Counted from the first letter of the stretch, positions 1-6,807 are shown. The stretch is 8,228 nt of DNA from Planctomycetaceae bacterium (GCA_003503535.1 DOCI01000161.1:2162-10389), one strand, 5' to 3'. Translations and numbers: made by a program. Notes: generated by a model from the sequence alone, not told the origin.

Positions 1-1298
1 ATTTTCGCAAATTGTCGCGACGTGGTTTTTTATCAGTCGGTGCAATTGCGGGTGCCGGACTGACACTGCCCGATTTATTCCGTCTCCAGTCTGCACAGGC
101 AGATCTCAAAGACTATTCAAACTTTGAGGGAACTGCGAAGTCAATTATTCATATCTACCTGCCCGGTGGAATGGCACATCAGGAATCATTCGATCCGAAG
201 CCTTTTGCTCCGATTGAATACCGTGGAGAGATGAAACAAGTCAAGACGAAGATTCCGGGACATCTGTTTGGTGAGTCTCTGGTAAAAACTGCCAGTGTTG
301 CTGATCGTATGACTGTCATTAATTCGATGACTCATGGCGAAGCGGCTCACGAGCGTGGCACTCATAATATGTTTACCGGGTACCGTCCGAGTCCTGCCTT
401 GCAGTATCCAAGTATCGGGTCGATTGTGAGCCACGAGTATGGCCCACGGAATAATCTTCCTCCTTATGTTTGTATTCCAAATCAACCAAATGAATTTGCA
501 GGGACTGGCTACCTCAGCTCTTCTTATGCGGCTTTCAGCTTGGGGAGCGATCCAGCATCTTCTGGCTTTAAGGTTCGCGATCTGGATATGTACGCAGGAA
601 TCGATGATTCCCGCTTCGCCACACGCCGCAGTGCGTTGGATGCAGTGAATGATCACTTCCGCTCTCTGGAGAAATCCGACAAGATTTCCGCGATGGATTC
701 TTTCTACGAGCGAGCTTACTCTTTGATCAGTTCGCCACAGGCTCGTGAAGCGTTTGATATTGAAAAGGAAGATGGCAAGTTGCGAGATGCCTACGGTCGA
801 AACCAGGCCGGTGCTCGCTTGTTGATGGCTCGTCGTCTGGTTGAATCAGGCGTCCGCCTTGTGAATCTGACCTATGGCGGTTGGGACATGCACAGTAATA
901 TTGTGAATGGCTTCAAAGGGACTATGCCAGCATTCGATCAGGCATTCTCAACTCTAATTACTGATCTCGAACAACGTGGTTTGCTGGACGAAACACTCGT
1001 CATGGTTTCTTCTGAATTTGGTCGTACACCTAAGATCAATAAAGACGCTGGTCGAGATCACTGGCCGAAAGTCTTCAGTGTTGCTTTGGCTGGTGGCGGA
1101 ATCAAGAAGGGCTATGTCCATGGGACCTCGGATGCGACAGCAACTGAGCCGGATCTCGATCCAGTTAGCCCCGCCGATTTGTTCACGACTGTCTACCACG
1201 CTATGGGGATCGTTGCGGACAAAGAGTTGATGGCACCTGGTGATCGTCCAATCGAAATTGTGGATGGCGGTAAGGTAATCAACGAAGTTCTTGCTTAA
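1..1298 (+). CDS. DUF1501 family exported protein, 5' end truncated by window
   Basis: Exported protein of the DUF1501 family, which has the alkaline phosphatase/sulfatase-type fold; substrate unknown. The frame is open to the window edge (residues before the TTG at 12 read F-R-K-L), and no ribosome binding site precedes that TTG, so the true start lies upstream. Counting from the TTG at 12 (428 codons), a twin-arginine signal SRRGFL sits at residues 2-7, followed by a Gly/Ala-rich hydrophobic stretch and AQA (28-30), a likely cleavage site. Family motifs follow in order: GGMAHQESFDPKP (52-64), HERGTH (113-118), GGWDMH (289-294), SEFGRTP (334-340) and AGRDHW (346-351). These His/Asp/Glu residues are the probable metal-binding or catalytic set, by analogy with the superfamily. 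The C-terminus ends normally, with a terminator 13 bases after the stop. Tat export suggests folding with a metal before transport. The family call is firm; the function is not known. Confidence 0.93.
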   Translation, partial: FRKLSRRGFLSVGAIAGAGLTLPDLFRLQSAQADLKDYSNFEGTAKSIIHIYLPGGMAHQESFDPKPFAPIEYRGEMKQVKTKIPGHLFGESLVKTASVADRMTVINSMTHGEAAHERGTHNMFTGYRPSPALQYPSIGSIVSHEYGPRNNLPPYVCIPNQPNEFAGTGYLSSSYAAFSLGSDPASSGFKVRDLDMYAGIDDSRFATRRSALDAVNDHFRSLEKSDKISAMDSFYERAYSLISSPQAREAFDIEKEDGKLRDAYGRNQAGARLLMARRLVESGVRLVNLTYGGWDMHSNIVNGFKGTMPAFDQAFSTLITDLEQRGLLDETLVMVSSEFGRTPKINKDAGRDHWPKVFSVALAGGGIKKGYVHGTSDATATEPDLDPVSPADLFTTVYHAMGIVADKELMAPGDRPIEIVDGGKVINEVLA

Positions 1299-1311
1299 TC
1301 AAATAAACAGT

Positions 1312-1354
1312 CCCCCAGCGTAGTCTACTAATGGACTTACGTTGGGGGCTTTTT
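1312..1354 (+). terminator. Rho-independent terminator after the DUF1501 gene
   Basis: CCCCCAGCGTA (1312-1322) pairs with TACGTTGGGGG (1338-1348, one G-T wobble at 1318/1342). After a one-base bulge (1337), GTC (1323-1325) pairs with GAC (1334-1336). The loop is 1326-1333. The stem is followed by C and a T run (1350-1354). Its position 13 bases after the stop codon fits transcription ending here and separates this gene from the next one. Confidence 0.88.
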
Positions 1355-1392
1355 AATAGATGTCGATCACTTTTGGGTTCAGTTGTTCTGCA

Positions 1393-1419
1393 ATGCAGCA
1401 CTGCATCCTGATACATAAT
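1393..1419 (+). promoter_or_regulatory. Palindrome next to a -10-like box, possible operator/promoter of the PPC gene
   Basis: ATGCAG (1393-1398) and CTGCAT (1401-1406) form a perfect-armed inverted repeat with a two-base spacer. CATAAT (1414-1419), five of six matches to a bacterial -10 box, follows eight bases later. No good -35 box lies 16-18 bases upstream; the palindrome occupies that place, which would suit an activator-dependent promoter. A new promoter is expected here because a terminator lies just upstream. The assignment is by position and pattern only. Confidence 0.3.
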
Positions 1420-1465
1420 GACCTGCCAGGAGCCTGCTAAAAGGCGTTGCTGGGTGAAGTAGGTC
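1420..1465 (+). other. Nested inverted repeat in the leader of the PPC gene
   Basis: Three concentric arms can pair: GACCT (1420-1424) with AGGTC (1461-1465), CCAG (1426-1429) with CTGG (1450-1453), and GCCT (1432-1435) with AGGC (1442-1445), around a six-base loop. The internal loops are asymmetric. A smaller hairpin (1483-1498: ATG, bulged G, CCG, loop TAT, CGGCAT) follows before the start codon. Together they could fold the untranslated leader of the PPC gene. No known riboswitch class is recognised, and energy and conservation are untested. Confidence 0.3.
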
Positions 1466-1523
1466 TTGCGTTACGGTCAACGATGGCCGTATCGGCATGT
1501 TGCTAATGTAAATCACGTGAGCC

Positions 1524-1532
1524 AGGGGGGAA
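1524..1532 (+). promoter_or_regulatory. Purine-rich ribosome binding site ahead of the PPC gene
   Basis: A run of A, six G and two A (1524-1532) ends six bases before the ATG at 1539. It overlaps the in-frame TTG at 1533 too closely to serve it, so it supports the ATG at 1539 over the TTG. A second ATG at 1542 is also possible. Confidence 0.5.
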
Positions 1533-1538
1533 TTGCTC

Positions 1539-4019
1539 ATGATGGGACGGAATTCTAATTTCTGTCAGCTGGTCAGTACGCTTTCAGTAGCGGCTATTGT
1601 TTTGACATTTAATCTGCAGTCAACTTTTGCAACCGATCCCGATGTCAGCAGGGTACTGCCATATGGTGGACAGGTCGGCCAGCAAATTGAAGTGACATTC
1701 TCCGGTAATCGTCTCGAAGATGCCGTTGAGGTTGTGACTTTCAAGCCTGGTCTGGAAATCACTGAAGTCACTGCTCCTGAAGATAAAAAGGGACGTGAAG
1801 TCAAGGCGAAAATCAAAGTTCTGGATGACTCTGCACTTGGTCCACATCGGCTGCGTGTTCGCACGAAGTCTGGTCTTTCTGAAGTCGTCACTTTCTTTGT
1901 AGGGACTTTACCCGTCGTAGATGAAAAAGAGCCGAATACAGAATTTACCGCTCCACAGCCCATCGAAAATAATGTGACAGTTCATGGACGTATCGATAAC
2001 GAAGATGTCGACTACTTCACAGTGACAGCTAAAAAAGGTGAGCGGCTTTCCATTGAGGTCGAAGGATTAAGACTCGGGACAGAATTCGCCGGTAGTAACT
2101 TTTTTGATCCCTATATTGCGATTCTCGACGAGAGTCGTTTTGAACTCGCTGCCTGTGATGACCATGCATTGACCTATCAGGATGGATTTGCCTCAATTAT
2201 TGTTCCCGAAGATGGGACCTACTATATTGAAATCCGCGATGCATCTTACGGTGGACATGGAGCTTCGTATTATCGATTGCACATTGGAGACTTCCCCAGG
2301 CCAACTGGAACAGTTCCTTCCGGCGGGCAACCGGGGGAAACACTGAATGTCAAATTTTATGGGGATGTTACTGGCGAATTTGAGCAACAAGTCACTTTCC
2401 CCACCCAGCAGGAACTCAAATTTGGTCATTACGCGTCTCAAAATGGAAGAATTGCTCAAACTCACAATCGTTTCTGGGTTTCTCCACTACAAAATGTGAT
2501 TGAAGTTGAGCCGAATGAGCAACGCGAGCAAGCCACTTTGATCTCGATTCCTTCAGCGGCTAACGGAATTCTCATCTCGAATGAAGATGTCGATTACTTC
2601 AAAATGGAAATGAAGAAAGACCAGCAAGTCAATCTCGATGTTATTGCTCGCCGTGTGCGGTCTTCGATCGATTCTGTAATTAATGTTTATAATGAGCAAG
2701 GTGGTCGACTGGCTGGCGATGATGATAGTCGGCGTCCCGACAGCTGGGTTCGCTTCAAAGCTCCTGCTGATGGCACCTACTACTTCCAGGTTACTGACCA
2801 GTTGGGCAACGGCGGTACTGATTTCCATTATCGAGTTGAAGTCACCCCGGTCGAACCTGCCATGGAAATTACCACCAATGATATTTCTCGTTACGTTCAG
2901 CCAGATGTCGAAGTTCCTCAAGGGCGACGCTTTGCAATTCTAGCGAGTATCAAACGGGAGAATTTTGGCGGAGCTGTCCAGTTTCTCGCCGAAAACCTTC
3001 CCCCTGGTATTCGACTGGAGTCTCCAGAGTCCTGGAGTAGCACGGGAGTTGTTCCATTGATGTTTCATGTCGATGAGAATGTCGAGTTAGACTCTTACCT
3101 CGCCAGTGTCATCGGGAAGTGGACGAACCCAAATAATGACAAGCAGGTCTTGACTGCACCGCTCAAGCAGGAATTACTTCAGGTTCGGGGGCAGAATAAC
3201 GATTACGTGTGGGTCGAAAACTTCGATGTCATGCCTGTAACTGTCACGGAAAAAATACCATTTGATGTGCAGATTATTGAACCGAAAGTACCAATCGTTC
3301 GTGGCGGAGTAATGAATCTCAAAGTCGTTGCGCAGCGTGATGAAGGTTTCGACGAAGAAATTCGCATCGTCGTGCTGCAGAATGCATCGGGAGTCAATTC
3401 CAGTCGTTCGGTTAAAATTGAAAAAGGCCAGACGGAAGCATTGATCCCACTGAATGCCTCTGGAAATGCTGCTATTCAGGAATCAGCAATCTGCGTTACC
3501 GCGACAGCCCGCGTTGGCAATGGAAATATTACCATCAACAGTCCATTTACGACGCTGCGAGTTGCCGAAAAATACATGAACCTGAAATATATGACCATTG
3601 CGGTTGAGCAGGGCTCTCCCGTTGACTTGCCGATTGAAATTGAAAATCTCACGGCATTCGAAGGTCCTGCCAAGGTGAAGTTGATTGGACTTCCTAATAA
3701 AACCACTACGGTTGAAAAGGAAATTACTAAAGATACGACAGAGCTGGTTTTCCCAATCACAACCGAAGCCGAATCTCCAGTCGGAGAACATAAGAATCTG
3801 TTCTGTCAGATTACGGTCATGGAGAATGGTGAAGAAATTGTTCACAATATTGGAACAGGCCGCATGCGTATCAATAAACCTGCTCCAGTCGTTGTCGCCA
3901 AACCGAAAGTTGAACCGAAGCCTGAAGAGAAGAAGCCGGAAGCTCCCAAGCCAAAAGTGCTTTCTCGAATCGAACAGCTTCGGCTGCAACAGGAAGCTCT
4001 ACGAAATCAGGCGAATTGA
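1539..4019 (+). CDS. Secreted protein with two PPC domains and IPT/TIG-like segments
   Basis: Secreted structural or binding protein of about 826 residues, numbered here from the ATG at 1539. Residues 1-31 are a Sec-type signal peptide (hydrophobic core, cut near STFA). Residues about 33-120 resemble an IPT/TIG-like beta domain (VLPYGGQVGQ, then LRVRTKSG). A first PPC (bacterial pre-peptidase C-terminal) domain spans about 128-249 with NEDVDYF (154-160) and PEDGTYYIEI; a second IPT-like segment covers about 253-290. A second PPC domain at about 318-438 repeats NEDVDYF (348-354), GDDDS and PADGTYYFQV. Residues about 445-775 look like further beta-sandwich repeats without a recognised family. 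The tail (about 781-808) is rich in Pro, Lys and Glu and ends in a charged helix-like stretch. No protease or other catalytic domain is visible, so binding or scaffolding is the likely role. PPC domains usually aid secretion or substrate contact. It lies between a terminator and the promoter for the next gene. Confidence 0.92.
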   Translation: MMGRNSNFCQLVSTLSVAAIVLTFNLQSTFATDPDVSRVLPYGGQVGQQIEVTFSGNRLEDAVEVVTFKPGLEITEVTAPEDKKGREVKAKIKVLDDSALGPHRLRVRTKSGLSEVVTFFVGTLPVVDEKEPNTEFTAPQPIENNVTVHGRIDNEDVDYFTVTAKKGERLSIEVEGLRLGTEFAGSNFFDPYIAILDESRFELAACDDHALTYQDGFASIIVPEDGTYYIEIRDASYGGHGASYYRLHIGDFPRPTGTVPSGGQPGETLNVKFYGDVTGEFEQQVTFPTQQELKFGHYASQNGRIAQTHNRFWVSPLQNVIEVEPNEQREQATLISIPSAANGILISNEDVDYFKMEMKKDQQVNLDVIARRVRSSIDSVINVYNEQGGRLAGDDDSRRPDSWVRFKAPADGTYYFQVTDQLGNGGTDFHYRVEVTPVEPAMEITTNDISRYVQPDVEVPQGRRFAILASIKRENFGGAVQFLAENLPPGIRLESPESWSSTGVVPLMFHVDENVELDSYLASVIGKWTNPNNDKQVLTAPLKQELLQVRGQNNDYVWVENFDVMPVTVTEKIPFDVQIIEPKVPIVRGGVMNLKVVAQRDEGFDEEIRIVVLQNASGVNSSRSVKIEKGQTEALIPLNASGNAAIQESAICVTATARVGNGNITINSPFTTLRVAEKYMNLKYMTIAVEQGSPVDLPIEIENLTAFEGPAKVKLIGLPNKTTTVEKEITKDTTELVFPITTEAESPVGEHKNLFCQITVMENGEEIVHNIGTGRMRINKPAPVVVAKPKVEPKPEEKKPEAPKPKVLSRIEQLRLQQEALRNQAN

Positions 4020-4044
4020 ATATTTAATTAGACTGATGTATAAT
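4016..4044 (+). promoter_or_regulatory. Sigma70-type promoter for the PSCyt2/PSD1 gene
   Basis: TTGAAT (4016-4021) and a perfect TATAAT (4039-4044) are separated by exactly 17 bases. The -35 box overlaps the TGA stop (4017-4019) of the PPC gene. The predicted transcript start, near 4051, lies about 130 bases before the ATG at 4183. This is the best promoter match in the window. Binding by a housekeeping sigma factor is inferred from the consensus only. Confidence 0.6.
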
Positions 4045-4054
4045 AATGACATTG

Positions 4055-4114
4055 ACTCGACCAGATTTTGCAGTTCAATAGAGCTAACGACAATCGAACT
4101 GCAACTGGTTGAGT
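4055..4114 (+). other. Long hairpin in the leader of the PSCyt2/PSD1 gene
   Basis: ACTCGACCAG (4055-4064) pairs with CTGGTTGAGT (4105-4114) over ten pairs, including one G-T wobble. After a three-base bulge (4065-4067), TTGCAGTTC (4068-4076) pairs with GAACTGCAA (4096-4104) over nine pairs. The loop is 19 bases (4077-4095). No T run follows, so it is unlikely to be an intrinsic terminator. It would lie at the very 5' end of a transcript from the promoter above. TCGAACTG occurs in the 3' arm region (4094-4101) and again at 4122-4129, so an alternative pairing is possible. Confidence 0.6.
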
Positions 4115-4182
4115 AGAACGCTCGAACTGTTGTCCCACCACACCTCCGCAGATATTTCGTGAGATCAAAAAGAGAATCACAA

Positions 4183-6639
4183 ATGCGACTTCAAATTAAA
4201 TCCCACCTCGCCTCTTCAATGACATTGCTAGCCTTTTTCGGAGTGATGAGCTTAGCGTACAACGCTGATGCCGCTGATCGCTCGCTTGTGCGGATCGGTT
4301 TGTATCCTCCTCAGGTGAATCTGAAAACAGCTAAGGATCGTCAGGGTCTGGTTGTACAGGCCGTTTATGCAGATGGCGTCACTGAAGACGTCACTTCAAA
4401 AGCTGCCTTCAAGTTTGCTGGTGATAACTGTGTAAAGTTGGAAGGGGCAACGGTTTTGCCTGTTGCCGATGGTGCGGGAACACTGGAATGCACATTCAAT
4501 GGTCAATCGGCCTCTGTGCCAATTACGGTGAAAGAAGCGACTGCCCCTCGTCCAGTCAGTTTCAAGCTCGATGTGATGCCCGTCTTCATGCGTACCGGTT
4601 GTAACAGTGGAAGTTGTCACGGAGCCGCTCGCGGTAAAGATGGTTTCAATTTATCATTGTTCGGATTCGATCCCGATGGGGATCACTTCCGCATAACCCG
4701 CGAACAACTTGGTCGCCGCATTAATCTGGCTGTCCCTGAAGCCAGCCTGCTCGTTGAAAAAGGAACCGGTCAGGTTCCTCACACGGGCGGGAAATGTTAC
4801 GAAGTCGATTCCAGCTACTGCACAGATATTGTCGAGTGGATTTCCAATAAATGTCCGAAAGACCCGGAAGACATTCCCTTCTGTGATTCGATCGCTCTGT
4901 ACCCTGAACAGGCCGTGTTAGATGGGGCAGGAACTCAACAAAAGTTGACCGTACTTGCTCATTACAGCGATGGCAGCGAACGGGACGTCACCCATTTGGC
5001 TCTGTTCCAGTCCAGTAACGATAATTCTGCGACGGTCGATACGAAAACAGGTCTGGTGACTGCCGCCAAACGCGGCGAAGCTTTTGTTATGGCCCGCTTT
5101 GCGACTCACACCGTTGGTTCGCAAATGATTGTGCTTCCGAAGGGATTGGATTTTACACTCACAGACGAAAAGCCTTCAAATTATATTGATGAACTCGTCC
5201 TGCTGAAATTGAAAAAACTGCGGATGAATCCTTCCCCAGTTTGCAGTGACGAAATTTTCATTCGTCGAATTTATATAGACATGGTGGGGCAGTTACCCTC
5301 ACCCGAACAATACACCGCGTTTCTGCAGAATCAGGATCCTGATAAACGCAGCAAAGTGATCGATGAACTGATTGAGCAAAAAGAATTCACCGAATTGTGG
5401 GTTTCCAAGTGGGCAGAATGGCTCATGATGCGATCCAGCAATCAGGTCAGTTATAAATCGATAATTCTGTATTACAACTGGCTGGCTGAACAAATCGCAG
5501 ACAATGTGCCTCTGGATCAAATGGTCCGGGAACTACTCACCAGTAGTGGGGGCACATTCAGCGAGCCAGCTACCAATTACTACGAATTGGAACGGGACAA
5601 TCTGAAAGTTGCAGAGAATGTTGCTCAAACTTTCATGGGCATGAGAATTCAATGTGCACAGTGCCACAATCATCCGTTTGATCGCTGGACACAGAATGAT
5701 TACTACAACTTTGCCGCTTTCTTTGCTCAGGTTGGACGTAAGCAGGCTGAGGACAGTCGCGAGAAGATTATTTACAACCGCGGCGGTGGAGAAGTTAAGC
5801 ATCCGGTGACAAACCAGAATGCGATCCCTGTGTTTCTTGGTGGTGGAAAGCCGGATGTCAGCGGTAAAGATCGTCGAATTGTGATGGCCACCTGGCTGGC
5901 ATCTCCAGAGAATCCATTCTTTGCAGAAAACTTTGTCAATCGAATCTGGCATCACTTCTATGGCATTGGCATTATCGATCCCGTCGATGATATCCGAGTC
6001 AGTAATCCGCCGACCAATCCTGAACTGCTCAAAGAGTTGGCGAAACGATTTACAGAGTCTGGTTACGACTACCGTCAACTGATTCGTGATATCTGTAATT
6101 CCAAGACGTATCAGCGTTCGACGGAGAGAAATTCAACGAATGAAACCGATGAAACGAACTTCGCTCATCAGACGACACGACGAATTAAAGCCGAGTCTGT
6201 GCTGGACATGATCAGCCAGGTCACTGAAACCAAAGACAAGTTCAAAGGTTTGCCACTCGGTTCTCGGGCGGTTCAAATTGCAGATGGAGCGACCTCGAAT
6301 TACTTCCTGACAACATTTGGTCGTGCGACCCGTGAGACAGTCTGTTCCTGTGAAGTCAAAATGGAACCCTCTCTTTCGCAGGCTCTACATCTGTTAAATG
6401 GCGATACATCTAACCAGAAAATTACCAGCAGTAATGTCATCAAGACATTTGTTGCTGAGAAGAAACCTGCGGACGATGTGATTAAAGAATTGTATCTTCG
6501 CTGTTTGAGTCGTCAGCCACTGGAAGAAGAACTGAATAAACTTCGGCCACTGTTTGCCGAAGAAAGTAATTACAAGCAAGCTTGTGAAGACGTCTTCTGG
6601 GCTTTGCTGAACAGTCGCGAGTTTTTGTTCAATCACTAA
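4183..6639 (+). CDS. Big_2 / PSCyt2 (DUF1549) / PSD1 (DUF1553) haem-motif protein
   Basis: Exported planctomycete-type cytochrome-like protein of 818 residues, numbered from the ATG at 4183. That ATG is preferred over the in-frame GTG at 4159 because AGAGAA (4171-4176) lies six bases before it and a Sec signal peptide (1-30, cut near NADA) begins there. Order of domains: Big_2 Ig-like domain (about 36-116); a haem-type module with CNSGSCH (140-146, a CX4CH motif); a second Big_2 domain (about 236-318, YSDGSERDVT); PSCyt2/DUF1549 (about 330-520) with CAQCHNHPFDRW (491-502), a canonical CXXCH site; and PSD1/DUF1553 (about 566-814) with NRIWHHFYG, KTYQRS and SQALHLLNGD. Length and order are normal for the Big_2-containing subfamily. 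Four further cysteines (205, 213, 224, 234) crowd the region after the first haem motif. It probably holds one or two covalent haems outside the cytoplasm; partners and substrate are unknown. It has its own likely promoter and a structured leader. Confidence 0.95.
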   Translation: MRLQIKSHLASSMTLLAFFGVMSLAYNADAADRSLVRIGLYPPQVNLKTAKDRQGLVVQAVYADGVTEDVTSKAAFKFAGDNCVKLEGATVLPVADGAGTLECTFNGQSASVPITVKEATAPRPVSFKLDVMPVFMRTGCNSGSCHGAARGKDGFNLSLFGFDPDGDHFRITREQLGRRINLAVPEASLLVEKGTGQVPHTGGKCYEVDSSYCTDIVEWISNKCPKDPEDIPFCDSIALYPEQAVLDGAGTQQKLTVLAHYSDGSERDVTHLALFQSSNDNSATVDTKTGLVTAAKRGEAFVMARFATHTVGSQMIVLPKGLDFTLTDEKPSNYIDELVLLKLKKLRMNPSPVCSDEIFIRRIYIDMVGQLPSPEQYTAFLQNQDPDKRSKVIDELIEQKEFTELWVSKWAEWLMMRSSNQVSYKSIILYYNWLAEQIADNVPLDQMVRELLTSSGGTFSEPATNYYELERDNLKVAENVAQTFMGMRIQCAQCHNHPFDRWTQNDYYNFAAFFAQVGRKQAEDSREKIIYNRGGGEVKHPVTNQNAIPVFLGGGKPDVSGKDRRIVMATWLASPENPFFAENFVNRIWHHFYGIGIIDPVDDIRVSNPPTNPELLKELAKRFTESGYDYRQLIRDICNSKTYQRSTERNSTNETDETNFAHQTTRRIKAESVLDMISQVTETKDKFKGLPLGSRAVQIADGATSNYFLTTFGRATRETVCSCEVKMEPSLSQALHLLNGDTSNQKITSSNVIKTFVAEKKPADDVIKELYLRCLSRQPLEEELNKLRPLFAEESNYKQACEDVFWALLNSREFLFNH

Positions 6640-6665
6640 GAGTGATGTCCCCAGTTCGTCCCCAG
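6632..6665 (+). repeat. Palindrome over the stop codon plus short tandem direct repeat
   Basis: ATCACT-AAG-AGTGAT (6632-6646) is a perfect-armed palindrome that includes the TAA stop at 6637-6639. GTCCCCAG follows at once, twice (6647-6654 and 6658-6665), with an 11-base period, about one helical turn. No T run follows the short stem, so a terminator is not supported. Chance cannot be excluded for elements this short. Confidence 0.35.
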
Positions 6666-6687
6666 ATTATTATTCAAAATCTGTTCG

Positions 6688-6741
6688 TATAAAAATCGTG
6701 AACGAAAATGAAACTCAACGAAGCGAGACTTCATTTCACGA
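6688..6741 (+). promoter_or_regulatory. -10-like box and imperfect hairpin upstream of the PSCyt1-WD40 gene
   Basis: TATAAA (6688-6693) matches five of six -10 positions, but no -35 box lies at normal spacing. Just downstream, TCGTGAA (6696-6702) pairs with TTCACGA (6735-6741). ATGAA (6708-6712) pairs with TTCAT (6730-6734), and CTC (6714-6716) with GAG (6725-6727), leaving bulges between the stems. It is not followed by T residues. It could be a leader structure or a DNA operator; the promoter part is weak. Confidence 0.3.
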
Positions 6742-6747
6742 GGCGAA

Positions 6748-6760
6748 TTGGAATATCCAA
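6748..6760. promoter_or_regulatory. Operator-like palindrome TTGGA-ATA-TCCAA
   Basis: A 13-base palindrome with perfect five-base arms and a three-base centre lies 47 bases before the ATG of the PSCyt1-WD40 gene. The size and symmetry suit a dimeric repressor site. No regulator is encoded in the window and the cognate protein is unknown. Confidence 0.3.
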
Positions 6761-6807
6761 GACTTGCAAATGATCCTCAATTTTTCCTGCCTGCCAATCG
6801 AGTAATC

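Noticed and set aside
12..14. TTG as the true start of the DUF1501 gene
   Set aside because: The frame stays open to the window edge and no ribosome binding site precedes it; the twin-arginine motif would begin too close to the N-terminus. The gene more likely starts upstream.
1533..1535. TTG start for the PPC gene
   Set aside because: The purine run abuts this codon and is too near to act as its ribosome binding site. ATG at 1539 has better spacing and gives a complete signal peptide.
1998..2601. Near-identical 22-base segments at 1998-2019 and 2580-2601 as a DNA repeat element
   Set aside because: They encode the shared NEDVDYF motif of the two PPC domains and differ only at third codon positions, so domain duplication explains them.
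4055..4114. Hairpin as an intrinsic terminator of the PPC gene
   Set aside because: No T run follows the stem and the loop is long; its position just after a strong promoter match suits a leader element better.
3685..4116. Forward open frame of 143 codons overlapping the end of the PPC gene and running into the gap
   Set aside because: The peptide is an out-of-frame reading of the Lys/Pro-rich tail, with no plausible start site. The part in the gap overlaps the promoter and hairpin.
4159..4161. GTG start for the PSCyt2/PSD1 gene
   Set aside because: ATG at 4183 has AGAGAA at good spacing and starts directly with a normal signal peptide; the GTG adds eight charged residues.
5533..6078. Reverse-strand open frame of 181 codons opposite the PSCyt2/PSD1 gene
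   Set aside because: Fully antisense to conserved motifs of the forward gene; the predicted peptide shows no family features.
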